Part shown: positions 1 through 6,542 of the stretch, piece by piece
How positions within the stretch are numbered: position 1 is the first letter of the stretch
How the letters are laid out: the number at the start of each line of letters is the position of its first letter
Position numbers and translations under genes: made by a program
The notes under the pieces: model-generated
The model's database searches: none
The model's input: only the letters and a program-made list of their open reading frames with translations
What the model was told of the DNA's origin: nothing
NCBI GenBank assembly: GCA_041655055.1
Contig: JBBAGE010000127.1
Location: 1-6,629 of the forward strand
Source of the DNA: JBBAGE01 sp041655055
GTDB lineage: Bacteria; Pseudomonadota; Alphaproteobacteria; Rhodobacterales; Rhodobacteraceae
Length of the DNA: 6,629 nt
Direction: 5' to 3'

Positions 1-480
1 ATGCCGACGCCGCAGGTATTTCTCAAAGGCAAGCGCACGGACCCCGGCGTGACCAATATCCGCAACACCGCATCACCCCATTGGCAACGTTGGCTCGGGG
101 TGGAACATCGCTGCCTTGTGCCCTTTACCAGCTTTGCCGAGCCCGATAATCGCCCCGGCGCGCCGCGCAACCATCCGGTCTGGTTCGCCCTTGGCCAAGA
201 TCGCCCGCTTGGCTTTTTCGCGGGTATCCGCACGCAATGGACCTCCGTGCGCAAGCTGAAAGAGGGCGAAGTGACAGCAGAGCTTTTTGCTTTCCTGACC
301 TGCGCCCCCAATGCCGAAGTGGCGCCGGTGCATCCCAAGGCGATGCCCGTGATCCTGTCCACGCCCGAGGAGTGCCAGCGCTGGCTGAGCGCGCCCACGG
401 CCGACGCTCTGCGCCTGCAACGTCCGCTGGCCGATGGTCTGCTTCAGATCGTAGCGGAAGGTGTGCATGAAGATCCCTGA
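1..480 (+). CDS. SRAP/YedK-family abasic-site-binding protein, 5'-truncated by the window edge
   Basis: SOS response-associated peptidase (SRAP, DUF159; E. coli YedK, human HMCES). Family members form a covalent crosslink with abasic sites in single-stranded DNA and so shield them. The visible 159 residues carry the family signatures: a TNIRN segment (N19, R21) matching the YedK active-site Asn region, RCLVPFTSFAEP with the conserved Glu at E47, and VHPKAMPVIL with the conserved His at H111. Full-length proteins are roughly 200-250 residues and begin Met-Cys, where Cys2 is the catalytic nucleophile. Neither that Cys nor the N-terminal third is present. The Met at base 1 is therefore almost certainly internal, as relatives have a Trp-Gly-Met-Pro-like segment here, and the gene continues upstream of the window. 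Its 3' end overlaps imuA by 14 bases, which places it in the imu operon. The family assignment is strong. Its role together with the mutasome is inferred from position. Confidence 0.9.
   Translation: MPTPQVFLKGKRTDPGVTNIRNTASPHWQRWLGVEHRCLVPFTSFAEPDNRPGAPRNHPVWFALGQDRPLGFFAGIRTQWTSVRKLKEGEVTAELFAFLTCAPNAEVAPVHPKAMPVILSTPEECQRWLSAPTADALRLQRPLADGLLQIVAEGVHEDP
456..460 (+). promoter_or_regulatory. Shine-Dalgarno site for imuA
   Basis: GGAAG lies 6 bases before ATG 467, inside the last codons of the SRAP gene. It favours ATG 467 over the in-frame GTG at 461, which would sit directly against the site with no spacing. An in-frame ATG at 506 has no comparable motif. Confidence 0.55.
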
Positions 481-1039
481 GCCCCTGAACCTGCGCCCGC
501 ACCGTATGCATGAAGCCGAGGGCCGCGGTCGGCGCAGCTTTGCTTTGTTCCAAGCCGCGCAGCTTTCCGGCCCGTTGGTCTGGATTTTACCAGCCCATGC
601 CCCCGAGCTGCCGATGCTGCCCGGATTGCCACAGGACGTCGGCGCGCGACTGCATATCCTGCGCCCGACATCCGAGGCTGATCTACTCTGGTGCACCGAG
701 GAATGCCTGCGCGCCGCCCCCGTCAGTCTGGTCATTGCTGAGCCTTCAAACCCGCTGTCGCTGACCGCCGGGCGCCGGCTGCAACTGGCGGCCGAGGCTG
801 GCCGGACCACTGGTTTGATGCTGATTTTAGCGGGCGCGGGCAGCAATGCCTCCGAGACCCGCTGGCAATGTGAACCCATTGCCGGCACGTCGGACTCGAC
901 TCTGCATTCCTGGGCTCTTAATAAGAACAAATCAGGAACAATTGCCTCGTGGGATGTAAACTGGAATGGCACGTCGGCTGCTGTCCATATGGTTTCCGAG
1001 ACTGGCAAGCGATGTCAGCCTGCGGATGCGCCCCGCTGA
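467..1039 (+). CDS. imuA: ImuA, mutasome accessory protein (short RecA-like, no visible P-loop)
   Basis: ImuA is the SulA/RecA-related accessory factor encoded ahead of imuB and dnaE2 and needed for damage-induced mutagenesis in several bacteria. The 190-residue product shows HEAEGRGRRSF near the N terminus, then SGPLVWILP, LLWCTEECLRAAPVSLVIAE and LTAGRRLQLAAEAGR. These follow the RecA-fold strand/helix pattern seen in ImuA. A basic C-terminal LNKNKSGTIASWDVNW segment corresponds to the conserved NK-rich tail. I see no Walker A (GxxxxGKT/S), and the protein is short for the family (often about 220-260 residues), so ATP binding is doubtful. The start at ATG 467 is chosen for its Shine-Dalgarno site; GTG 461 is the alternative. 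It overlaps SRAP upstream by 14 bases and imuB downstream by 74 bases. Its 3' end contains a LexA box in a locally A+T-rich stretch. Identification rests on both sequence pattern and gene order. Confidence 0.87.
   Translation: MKIPEPLNLRPHRMHEAEGRGRRSFALFQAAQLSGPLVWILPAHAPELPMLPGLPQDVGARLHILRPTSEADLLWCTEECLRAAPVSLVIAEPSNPLSLTAGRRLQLAAEAGRTTGLMLILAGAGSNASETRWQCEPIAGTSDSTLHSWALNKNKSGTIASWDVNWNGTSAAVHMVSETGKRCQPADAPR
925..939. promoter_or_regulatory. LexA (SOS) box, GAAC-N7-GAAC, inside the 3' end of imuA
   Basis: The sequence reads GAAC AAATCAG GAAC, an exact match to the alphaproteobacterial LexA direct repeat (GTTC-N7-GTTC on the other strand). I checked the other GAAC and GTTC words that I found on the plus strand, and this was the only pair with 7-base spacing. 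It ends 26 bases before the imuB ATG (966) and lies in imuA codons for Asn-Lys-Asn-Lys-Ser-Gly-Thr. The surrounding 40 bases (921-960) have only 15 G+C, in a gene that is otherwise G+C-rich. That fits a regulatory site embedded in coding DNA. The consensus is established knowledge; LexA binding here and an internal promoter for imuB-dnaE2 are inferred. No convincing -35/-10 pair was identified. Confidence 0.72.
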
Positions 1040-2441
1040 GGGGTCTTTTGCTCTGACACATCGGTCGGGCAATGCCGATCACCTGCATTGCCTGAACCCG
1101 ACAGCCAGCGCGCAGGGCCTGCATCGCGGCATGGCACTGGCCGATGCCCGCGCGATCTGCCCGGATCTGGCAACCCGCCCCGCAGATCTGGTGCGCGAGG
1201 CGGGCGCGCTGGCCAGTCTGCGCCGCTGGGCCAGCCGCTATGCGCCGATGGTGGCTGTGGATGGACCCGATGGATTAATGGCCGATATTTCCGGTGTGCC
1301 CCATCTGTTTGGCGGCGAGGCCGATCTGCGCGATGATCTGCACGCGCGGCTGGAACGCGCCGGGCTGCATGCGGCCAGCGCCATTGCAGGCACGCGGGGG
1401 GCTGCCCATGCGTTGGCCCGCCATGGCGGCGGTATCATAGCCGATGGCCGGTTGGCCGATGGCATCGAGCATTTGCCCATCACTGCGCTGCGGGTGGATC
1501 GCGCCACGGGCGAGGCCTTATCCCGCGTCGGGCTGGTCCACATTGCCGATCTAATCGCCCTGCCGCGCGCGCCACTGGCACGCCGGTTTGGGCCGGGGCT
1601 GGTGTTGCGGCTGGATCAGGCTTTGGGCGCGCAGCCTGAACCTGTTGCCGCCGCACCCGATGCGCCGCATTTTGGCGTGCGCCTGACGCTGGCCGACCCG
1701 ATCGGGCTGCATGCGGATGTAATAGCCGGGCTGGCGCGGTTACTGGACCGGCTTTGTGCTAAGCTGGCCAGCGCCCAGATGGGCGCGCGGCGACTGCGGC
1801 TGGAATTGCGCCGCGTAGATCGCGGCATGACGCATATCGACATCGGCCTTGCCCGTCCGATGCGGGATCCGGCCCGGATCGCGGCGCTCTTTGCCAAAGG
1901 GGTCGATGCGGTGGATGCGGGTTTTGGCATTGACGCGCTGCGGCTGAGCGCCACGGTGACCGAGCCGCTGGGGCCAGAGCAAATCGGCTCTGGCCCCACG
2001 ATCCACCATTCCGATGCGCTGGCAGATCTTTTGTCCTCGCTTGGCAATCGCATTGGCTTTGATAGGGTGCTGCGACTGCTGCCCGCGACCAGCCTGATCC
2101 CCGAGCGCAGCTTCATTCTGGCGCCCGCTGCCTATTCCATGCCCGAGCACGCCTCGCACACCACCGGACCCCAGCGCCCCAATGTGATTTTCCCGCCCGA
2201 ACCGGTGCACGCCGCCCTTGGTATCCCACCTGCCAGTTTTCGCTGGCGGCGCATGCGGCTGACCACTTTACGCGCCACAGGGCCAGAACGGATTACCCCG
2301 GAATGGTGGTTTGACGATCCCGCATGGCGCAATGGGCTGCGCGATTACTGGCGGATTGAAACATGCGAGGGTCCGCGGCTATGGCTATTTCATACCCCAC
2401 AATCGCAGGCGGGCTGGTATGTGCAGGGGGAATTCGCATGA
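966..2441 (+). CDS. imuB: ImuB, Y-family DNA polymerase homologue without a complete active site
   Basis: ImuB is a catalytically inactive Y-family polymerase relative that bridges ImuA, DnaE2 and the beta sliding clamp in the inducible mutasome. The 491-residue protein opens with MARRLLSIWFPRLASD, the standard ImuB start, which supports ATG 966. In active Y-family enzymes this strand holds the first catalytic Asp; here the position is occupied by Trp9 or its neighbours. In the second motif (GPDGLMADISG, residues 100-110), Asp102 is followed by Gly103 where active polymerases have Asp-Glu. HLFGGE follows directly. The little-finger-like region spans roughly residues 230-350. The C-terminal ImuB hallmark includes FRWRRMRL, GPERITPEWW, RDYWRIE and RLWLFHT. 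QRPNVIF at 403-409 is a possible clamp-binding peptide, but it is not a clear match. The gene is complete, overlaps imuA by 74 bases and joins dnaE2 by ATGA. Its own Shine-Dalgarno is weak (GGGA, 951-954). Confidence 0.95.
   Translation: MARRLLSIWFPRLASDVSLRMRPAEGSFALTHRSGNADHLHCLNPTASAQGLHRGMALADARAICPDLATRPADLVREAGALASLRRWASRYAPMVAVDGPDGLMADISGVPHLFGGEADLRDDLHARLERAGLHAASAIAGTRGAAHALARHGGGIIADGRLADGIEHLPITALRVDRATGEALSRVGLVHIADLIALPRAPLARRFGPGLVLRLDQALGAQPEPVAAAPDAPHFGVRLTLADPIGLHADVIAGLARLLDRLCAKLASAQMGARRLRLELRRVDRGMTHIDIGLARPMRDPARIAALFAKGVDAVDAGFGIDALRLSATVTEPLGPEQIGSGPTIHHSDALADLLSSLGNRIGFDRVLRLLPATSLIPERSFILAPAAYSMPEHASHTTGPQRPNVIFPPEPVHAALGIPPASFRWRRMRLTTLRATGPERITPEWWFDDPAWRNGLRDYWRIETCEGPRLWLFHTPQSQAGWYVQGEFA
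2425..2431 (+). promoter_or_regulatory. Shine-Dalgarno site that fixes the dnaE2 start
   Basis: AGGGGGA sits 6 bases before ATG 2438. The reading frame is open further upstream, to an in-frame ATG at 2363. The 25 extra residues do not look like DnaE2, whereas the protein from 2438 begins MTPYAELCVTSNFSFLRG, the normal DnaE2 N terminus. The site lies within the last codons of imuB, so imuB and dnaE2 are probably translationally coupled. Confidence 0.8.
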
Positions 2442-5400
2442 CCCCCTATGCCGAACTTTGCGTGACCTCGAATTTCAGTTTTCTGCGCGGCGCTTCGCAC
2501 CCCGAAGAACTGGTCACCCGCGCAGCCGAATTGGGCCTGGCCGCCATTGCGATTACCGATCGCAACTCGGTGGCAGGGGTAGTGCGGGCTTATTCTGCGC
2601 TCAAGGAACTGGCGCGGCTACGCGATCAGGCCACCTCGGATGGCCCGGCAATCCGCTCGCAACAGGTGACTGACCATTCCAGCCGCCAGACAGCGGTGCA
2701 AACCGGCCCCCCCGCCCCGCAAACTCATGCGTCTCTCCCGAAACTGATCGCCGGCGCGCGGCTGGTGCTGACCGACAGTCCAGTTGAATGGGTGGCCCTG
2801 CCCACCGATCTGGCCGTCTGGTCGCGGCTGACGCGGTTGCTTAGCCTTGGCAAGCGGCGCGCCCCCAAGGGGGAATGCCATTTGACCCGCGCCGATCTGA
2901 TGGACTGGGGCAAGGGGCTGATCCTGATTGCTTTGCCGCCTGATCCGCTGGAAGATACCGCGCCAGAGGCCACAAATGCCGATTTGCGGATGATGGCCCG
3001 CCACTTTCCCGGCCAGTGTTTTCTTGGGGCTGCGCCCCGCTATGATGGCCGCGATCAGGCCCGGTTGGATCAATTGGCAATATGCGCGCAGGCAGCCAAC
3101 CTGCCCATGGTCGCGATTGGCGATGTGTTGATGCACCATGCCGCCCGTCGCCCACTGGCCGATGTGCTGACTTGCATCCGGATGGGCTGCACCATCGACA
3201 ATATCGGTCGCCACCGACTTGCCAATGGCGAATGCCGCCTGAAATCCGGCGCCGATATGGCCCGGCTCTTTCACCGCCACCCCGCCGCGATCCGCCGCAC
3301 GTTGGAGATCGCGGATCGCTGCGCCTTTGGCCTTGATCAGCTGCGCTATCAATACCCCGATGAGGCACGGAACGGCGAACCCGCCCAAGACCGGCTGGAA
3401 CGGCTGGCGCGCAACGGACTGACCTGGCGCTATCCATCCGGCCCGCCGCCCAAAATCCTGCACCGCGTGGAAAAGGAGCTATCCCTGATCCGCGAGGTCG
3501 AATACGCCCCCTATTTCCTGACCGTGCATGACATCGTGCAATTTGCCCGATCCAAGGGCATCCTCTGCCAAGGGCGCGGATCGGCGGCCAATTCGGTAGT
3601 CTGCTACCTGCTGGGCATCACCGAAGTGCCACCCGAAGCGATCACCCTGATCTTTGAGCGGTTCATTTCCAAGGAACGTGGCGAGCCCCCCGATATCGAC
3701 GTCGATTTCGAGCATGAACGCCGCGAAGAAGTGATCCAGTGGATTTATGAGCGCTACTCTCGAGAACGCGCCGGGCTGACGGCGGTGGTGATCCATTTCC
3801 GCGCGCGCGCCGCGATCCGCGAAGTGGGCAAGGTGATGGGGCTCAGCCAAGATGTCGTGGCGCGGCTGTCTGGGCAGATCTGGGGCTGGTCATCGCAGGC
3901 CCCCGGCGAGGATCGGTTGCGCGATGCCGGGCTGAACCCGGATGACACCCGTGTGCAACTGGCGGTCAAACTGATCGCCGAGATCATCGGCTTTCCCCGG
4001 CATCTTTCCCAGCATGTCGGCGGTTTCGTCATCACCCATGGGCGCCTCGATGAGCTGTGCCCGATTGAAAATGCCGCCATGGCGGATCGCACGGTTATTG
4101 AATGGGACAAGGATGATATCGACGCGCTCGGCCTGCTCAAGGTCGATATTCTGGGGCTGGGGATGCTCAGCGCCATCCGCAAGGCCTTTGGCCTACTGGC
4201 CGATCACCGAGGTCAGCACCTGACCCTTGCCAATGTGCCCCCCGAAGATCTTGCCGTTTACGATATGCTTTGCCGCGCTGATGCCATCGGCGTGTTTCAG
4301 GTGGAAAGCCGGGCGCAGCTCAATTTCCTGCCCCGGATGCGCCCGCGCAAATTCTATGATCTGGTCTGCGAGGTTGCCATCGTCCGGCCCGGCCCGATTC
4401 AGGGTGGCATGGTCCATCCATTCCTCAACCGCCGCATGGGCCGCGAGGCGGTTGAAGATCTTGGCCCCGCGATGATGGAGGTGCTGGGGCGCACCTATGG
4501 TGTGCCGCTCTTCCAGGAACAAGCAATGCAGATCGCCGTGGTCGCCGCCGGTTTCACCCCGGCCGAGGCCGACCGATTGCGCAGGTCATTGGCCACGTTC
4601 AAACGGATGGGCACCATCGGCTCGTTTCGCGACCGTTTCGTCAGCGGCATGCTGGCACGCGGCTATGACGCCGAATTCGCCGCGCGCTGTTTCGCCCAGA
4701 TCGAGGGGTTTGGCAGCTATGGCTTCCCCGAAAGCCATGCCGCCAGTTTCGCCCGGCTGGTCTATATTTCGGCCTGGCTAAAATGCTATCACCCCGCGGT
4801 CTTCACCTGCGCGCTTTTGAACTCTCAGCCGATGGGGTTTTACGCCCCCGCGCAACTTGTGCGCGATGCGCGCGAACACGGGGTGGAAATCCGTCCCGTA
4901 TCCGTGAATCACTCGGCTTGGGATTGCACGCTGGAACCGCGGCCCGATGGCACATTGGCGCTGCGGCTGGGGTTTCGTCAGGTCAAGGGGATGCGCGAGG
5001 AAGATGCCGATTGGATCGCCACCGTGCGCGGCAATGGTTATCCGGATGTCGAAAGCCTCTGGCGCCGCGCCGGTGTGCCGCCGGCCACGCTGGAACGTCT
5101 GGCCGAGGCCGATGCATTTGCGCCGCTTGGCCTGACGCGGCGCGATGCGCTTTGGGCCGCCAAAGCCCTGCGCGCGCCCGCGCCACTGCCGCTGTTCGGC
5201 TCGGATGGCGAAGGCGGCGTTGAACCGGTTGTCACCCTATCGCAGATGAGCCTGGGGCAGGAAGTGATCGAAGATTATCTTGCCCTGCGCCTGTCGCTAC
5301 GCGCCCATCCCATGGAGCTTCTGCGCCCGCGCCTGCCTGAAAGCCTGCCGCATAGCCACCTGCCAAAAGCCCAGGGCCGCATCATCACCACCGGCCTTGT

Positions 5401-5752
5401 CATCACCCGTCAACGTCCCGGCACCGCATCGGGCGTGATCTTCCTGACGCTTGAGGATGAAACAGGCGTGGCCAATATCATCGTTTGGAAAAAGATCTAT
5501 GCGGCCTTCCGCAAAGCCGTCATCGCCGGCCGGCTGGTCCGCGTCACGGGCAGAATCGAACGCGACGGACCCGTCACCCACCTGATCGCCGAACGGGTCG
5601 AAGATCTGTCGCATCTGCTGACCACCCTCGGCCGCCCAGAAACCACCAGCCGTGCAGCTGACTCGGCTCGTCCCGTCGATAGCCCTCAAGCCACAGCCCG
5701 CCACCCGCGCGAACAGGCCAAGAAATTATTTCCGAGCCGGGATTTTCATTGA
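2438..5752 (+). CDS. dnaE2: DnaE2 (ImuC), error-prone C-family DNA polymerase III alpha subunit
   Basis: Catalytic polymerase of the SOS mutasome, which copies past damaged template with ImuA and ImuB. The 1104-residue protein is full length. Order: PHP domain (residues 1 to about 300) starting YAELCVTSNFSFLRGASHPEEL, where Cys8 and Thr10 replace the usual metal-binding His-x-His, so PHP nuclease activity is unlikely. Next comes the C-family polymerase core with GRGSAANS (379-386), PDIDVDFE with catalytic Asp421 and Asp423, the DnaE2-typical SQHVGGFVI (about 524-532), and VDILGLGM with the third catalytic Asp570. Helix-hairpin-helix region about 840-905, a clamp-motif-like PLPLF at 916-920, OB fold about 980-1062 (GVIFLTLEDETG, VTGRIERDG), and the conserved SRDFH end. 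A Gln/Pro/Ser/Thr-rich segment of about 40 residues (62-101) extends the PHP domain. It overlaps imuB by ATGA and is the last gene of the operon. The catalytic set is intact, so it should be active. Confidence 0.97.
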   Translation: MTPYAELCVTSNFSFLRGASHPEELVTRAAELGLAAIAITDRNSVAGVVRAYSALKELARLRDQATSDGPAIRSQQVTDHSSRQTAVQTGPPAPQTHASLPKLIAGARLVLTDSPVEWVALPTDLAVWSRLTRLLSLGKRRAPKGECHLTRADLMDWGKGLILIALPPDPLEDTAPEATNADLRMMARHFPGQCFLGAAPRYDGRDQARLDQLAICAQAANLPMVAIGDVLMHHAARRPLADVLTCIRMGCTIDNIGRHRLANGECRLKSGADMARLFHRHPAAIRRTLEIADRCAFGLDQLRYQYPDEARNGEPAQDRLERLARNGLTWRYPSGPPPKILHRVEKELSLIREVEYAPYFLTVHDIVQFARSKGILCQGRGSAANSVVCYLLGITEVPPEAITLIFERFISKERGEPPDIDVDFEHERREEVIQWIYERYSRERAGLTAVVIHFRARAAIREVGKVMGLSQDVVARLSGQIWGWSSQAPGEDRLRDAGLNPDDTRVQLAVKLIAEIIGFPRHLSQHVGGFVITHGRLDELCPIENAAMADRTVIEWDKDDIDALGLLKVDILGLGMLSAIRKAFGLLADHRGQHLTLANVPPEDLAVYDMLCRADAIGVFQVESRAQLNFLPRMRPRKFYDLVCEVAIVRPGPIQGGMVHPFLNRRMGREAVEDLGPAMMEVLGRTYGVPLFQEQAMQIAVVAAGFTPAEADRLRRSLATFKRMGTIGSFRDRFVSGMLARGYDAEFAARCFAQIEGFGSYGFPESHAASFARLVYISAWLKCYHPAVFTCALLNSQPMGFYAPAQLVRDAREHGVEIRPVSVNHSAWDCTLEPRPDGTLALRLGFRQVKGMREEDADWIATVRGNGYPDVESLWRRAGVPPATLERLAEADAFAPLGLTRRDALWAAKALRAPAPLPLFGSDGEGGVEPVVTLSQMSLGQEVIEDYLALRLSLRAHPMELLRPRLPESLPHSHLPKAQGRIITTGLVITRQRPGTASGVIFLTLEDETGVANIIVWKKIYAAFRKAVIAGRLVRVTGRIERDGPVTHLIAERVEDLSHLLTTLGRPETTSRAADSARPVDSPQATARHPREQAKKLFPSRDFH

Positions 5753-5794
5753 GTGGGAGATAGTAAGCTGCAAGCTTCCGAGGTCACGCCTATT

Positions 5795-5814
5795 GTCGCT
5801 GATGCATTAGCGAC
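5795..5814. repeat. 20-base near-perfect palindrome downstream of dnaE2
   Basis: Half-sites GTCGCT and AGCGAC flank the self-complementary ATGCAT. The only imperfection is a G opposite T, which would still pair as G-U in RNA. It begins 43 bases after the dnaE2 stop. As RNA it could fold into an 8-base-pair stem with a TGCA loop, without a following U-tract. It could be an operator, a transcript-end hairpin or chance. The symmetry is plain, the function unknown. Confidence 0.5.
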
Positions 5815-5913
5815 CGCAGCGCACTTGTCGCCGGGGGACATGCGCGGGTTTCCCGTGCGGGCTGAACTTCCTGAACGAGGGCTGCGCAACTGCTAGCATG
5901 CAAACAGCTACCG

Positions 5914-5935
5914 GCGGTTTGCGCCTAAGAACCGC
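5914..5935. repeat. Weak stem-loop
   Basis: GCGGTT and AACCGC pair perfectly over 6 bases around a 10-base loop. It lies 38 bases beyond the kinase-remnant stop on the minus strand, where a terminator for that gene could sit. There is no T-run on either side, and a 6-base stem in this composition may be chance. Confidence 0.25.
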
Positions 5936-5972
5936 GGCGAGCCACGAGCGTTAATCGTGCTGGCCTCGATAC

Positions 5973-6542
5973 TCATTTCCCCGTAAGCGAGGACGCCGCG
6001 AGATCGAGCGTGGCTGACATTCCGTCTGCTGTAAACCGACGTGAAATCGCGCCACCCAGAGCACCCCGAACGGTATTGTCACACATGCGTGTGCCGAACC
6101 CTTCGAGATCGCCCGACACGGGGTCAAGGCGGCACTGTTCCTGCCAGTGGACCAAGACGCGATCGTCTTGCCGTTCGGCTCTGAGAAAAACTTTTCCGTC
6201 CTCGGCACCAAAAGCGCCGTATTTCAGCGCATTGGTGCAGAACTCATAAAAGATAAGGACAATTGGCGTGATTGCAGATGGAGCGATCAGAATATTTTCG
6301 ATGTCGAGATGCGTTTCTGTCGCCCCCTTAAAAGGCGCGATAATCGTAATGAGGAGATCTTTGAAATTCACGCCCTCTGTCGTCGCGCCGTCCGGGTCCA
6401 GGACCGCCATCCGGTGAACCGCCGAGAGCGCATGAAGACGATCGCGCATGAGATGTGCAAGTTCATATGATGTGCTTACCTGGCGCGCACTTGCTGAAAG
6501 CAGGCTTCCGGCCACCGCAAAGGAGTTAGGCTCAGGATTCAT
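5973..6542 (-). pseudogene. HWE/HisKA_2-type sensor histidine kinase, C-terminal remnant cut by an IS
   Basis: The 189 residues match the end of HWE/HisKA_2 histidine kinases, which autophosphorylate on His and pass phosphate to response regulators. Visible parts are the helix after the H-box (NSFAVAGSLLSASARQ, from residue 6), RDRLHALSAVH, an N-box FYEFCTNALKYG (Glu100, Asn104), HWQEQ containing the W-x-E motif (Trp133, Glu135), and a GFGTR glycine box (148-152). The N-box His common in the family is Tyr99. Full kinases have a sensor domain and an HRxKN H-box, whose His should lie four residues before Asn6. Here those residues read Asn-Pro-Glu-Pro and come from the adjoining IS end, so the phospho-acceptor and all sensing parts are gone. 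The ATP-binding half is otherwise intact without internal stops. The gene counts 46% G+C over 6181-6360, well below the imu operon. The reading frame opens with an IS-borne ATG overlapping the transposase stop. Kinase function is very unlikely. Confidence 0.82.

Larger units (their letters stand above)
5753..5972. other. Intergenic gap between converging genes, no gene seen
   Basis: These 220 bases separate the end of dnaE2 (plus strand) from the end of the kinase remnant (minus strand). I see no recognisable protein, RNA gene or promoter. The stretch holds a near-perfect palindrome (5795-5814) and a weak stem-loop (5914-5935). Neither is followed by a T-run, so a Rho-independent terminator cannot be claimed. 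Its base composition is mixed. It may be decayed sequence at the edge of an acquired segment, but that is inferred only from its position. Confidence 0.6.

Noticed and set aside
896..923. Possible promoter TCGACT - 16 bases - TTAATA ahead of the LexA box
   Set aside because: The -35 matches 4 of 6 and the -10 only 2 of 6 consensus bases, which is too weak to annotate. It is noted only because its position before the LexA box would make sense.
73..1008. Long minus-strand open frame of 311 codons opposite SRAP and imuA
   Set aside because: It lies antisense to two recognised genes in G+C-rich DNA, where long spurious frames are common. Its product is low-complexity and resembles no family I know.
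2363..2437. Upstream in-frame ATG extending dnaE2 by 25 residues
   Set aside because: The extra residues lie within imuB and do not resemble DnaE2. The strong ribosome site and conserved N terminus fix the start at 2438.
2618..3463. Minus-strand open frame of 281 codons opposite dnaE2
   Set aside because: It is a shadow of a confidently identified polymerase gene, with no recognisable domain.
5864..5876. GAAC-N5-GAAC, resembling a LexA box
   Set aside because: The spacing is 5 bases rather than 7, and there is no gene start nearby.
5951..6470. Three further open frames over the kinase remnant (minus 5951-6211, plus 6010-6249 and 6147-6470)
   Set aside because: They overlap the kinase frame, which has clear N-box and G-box motifs. 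Their own products match nothing recognisable.
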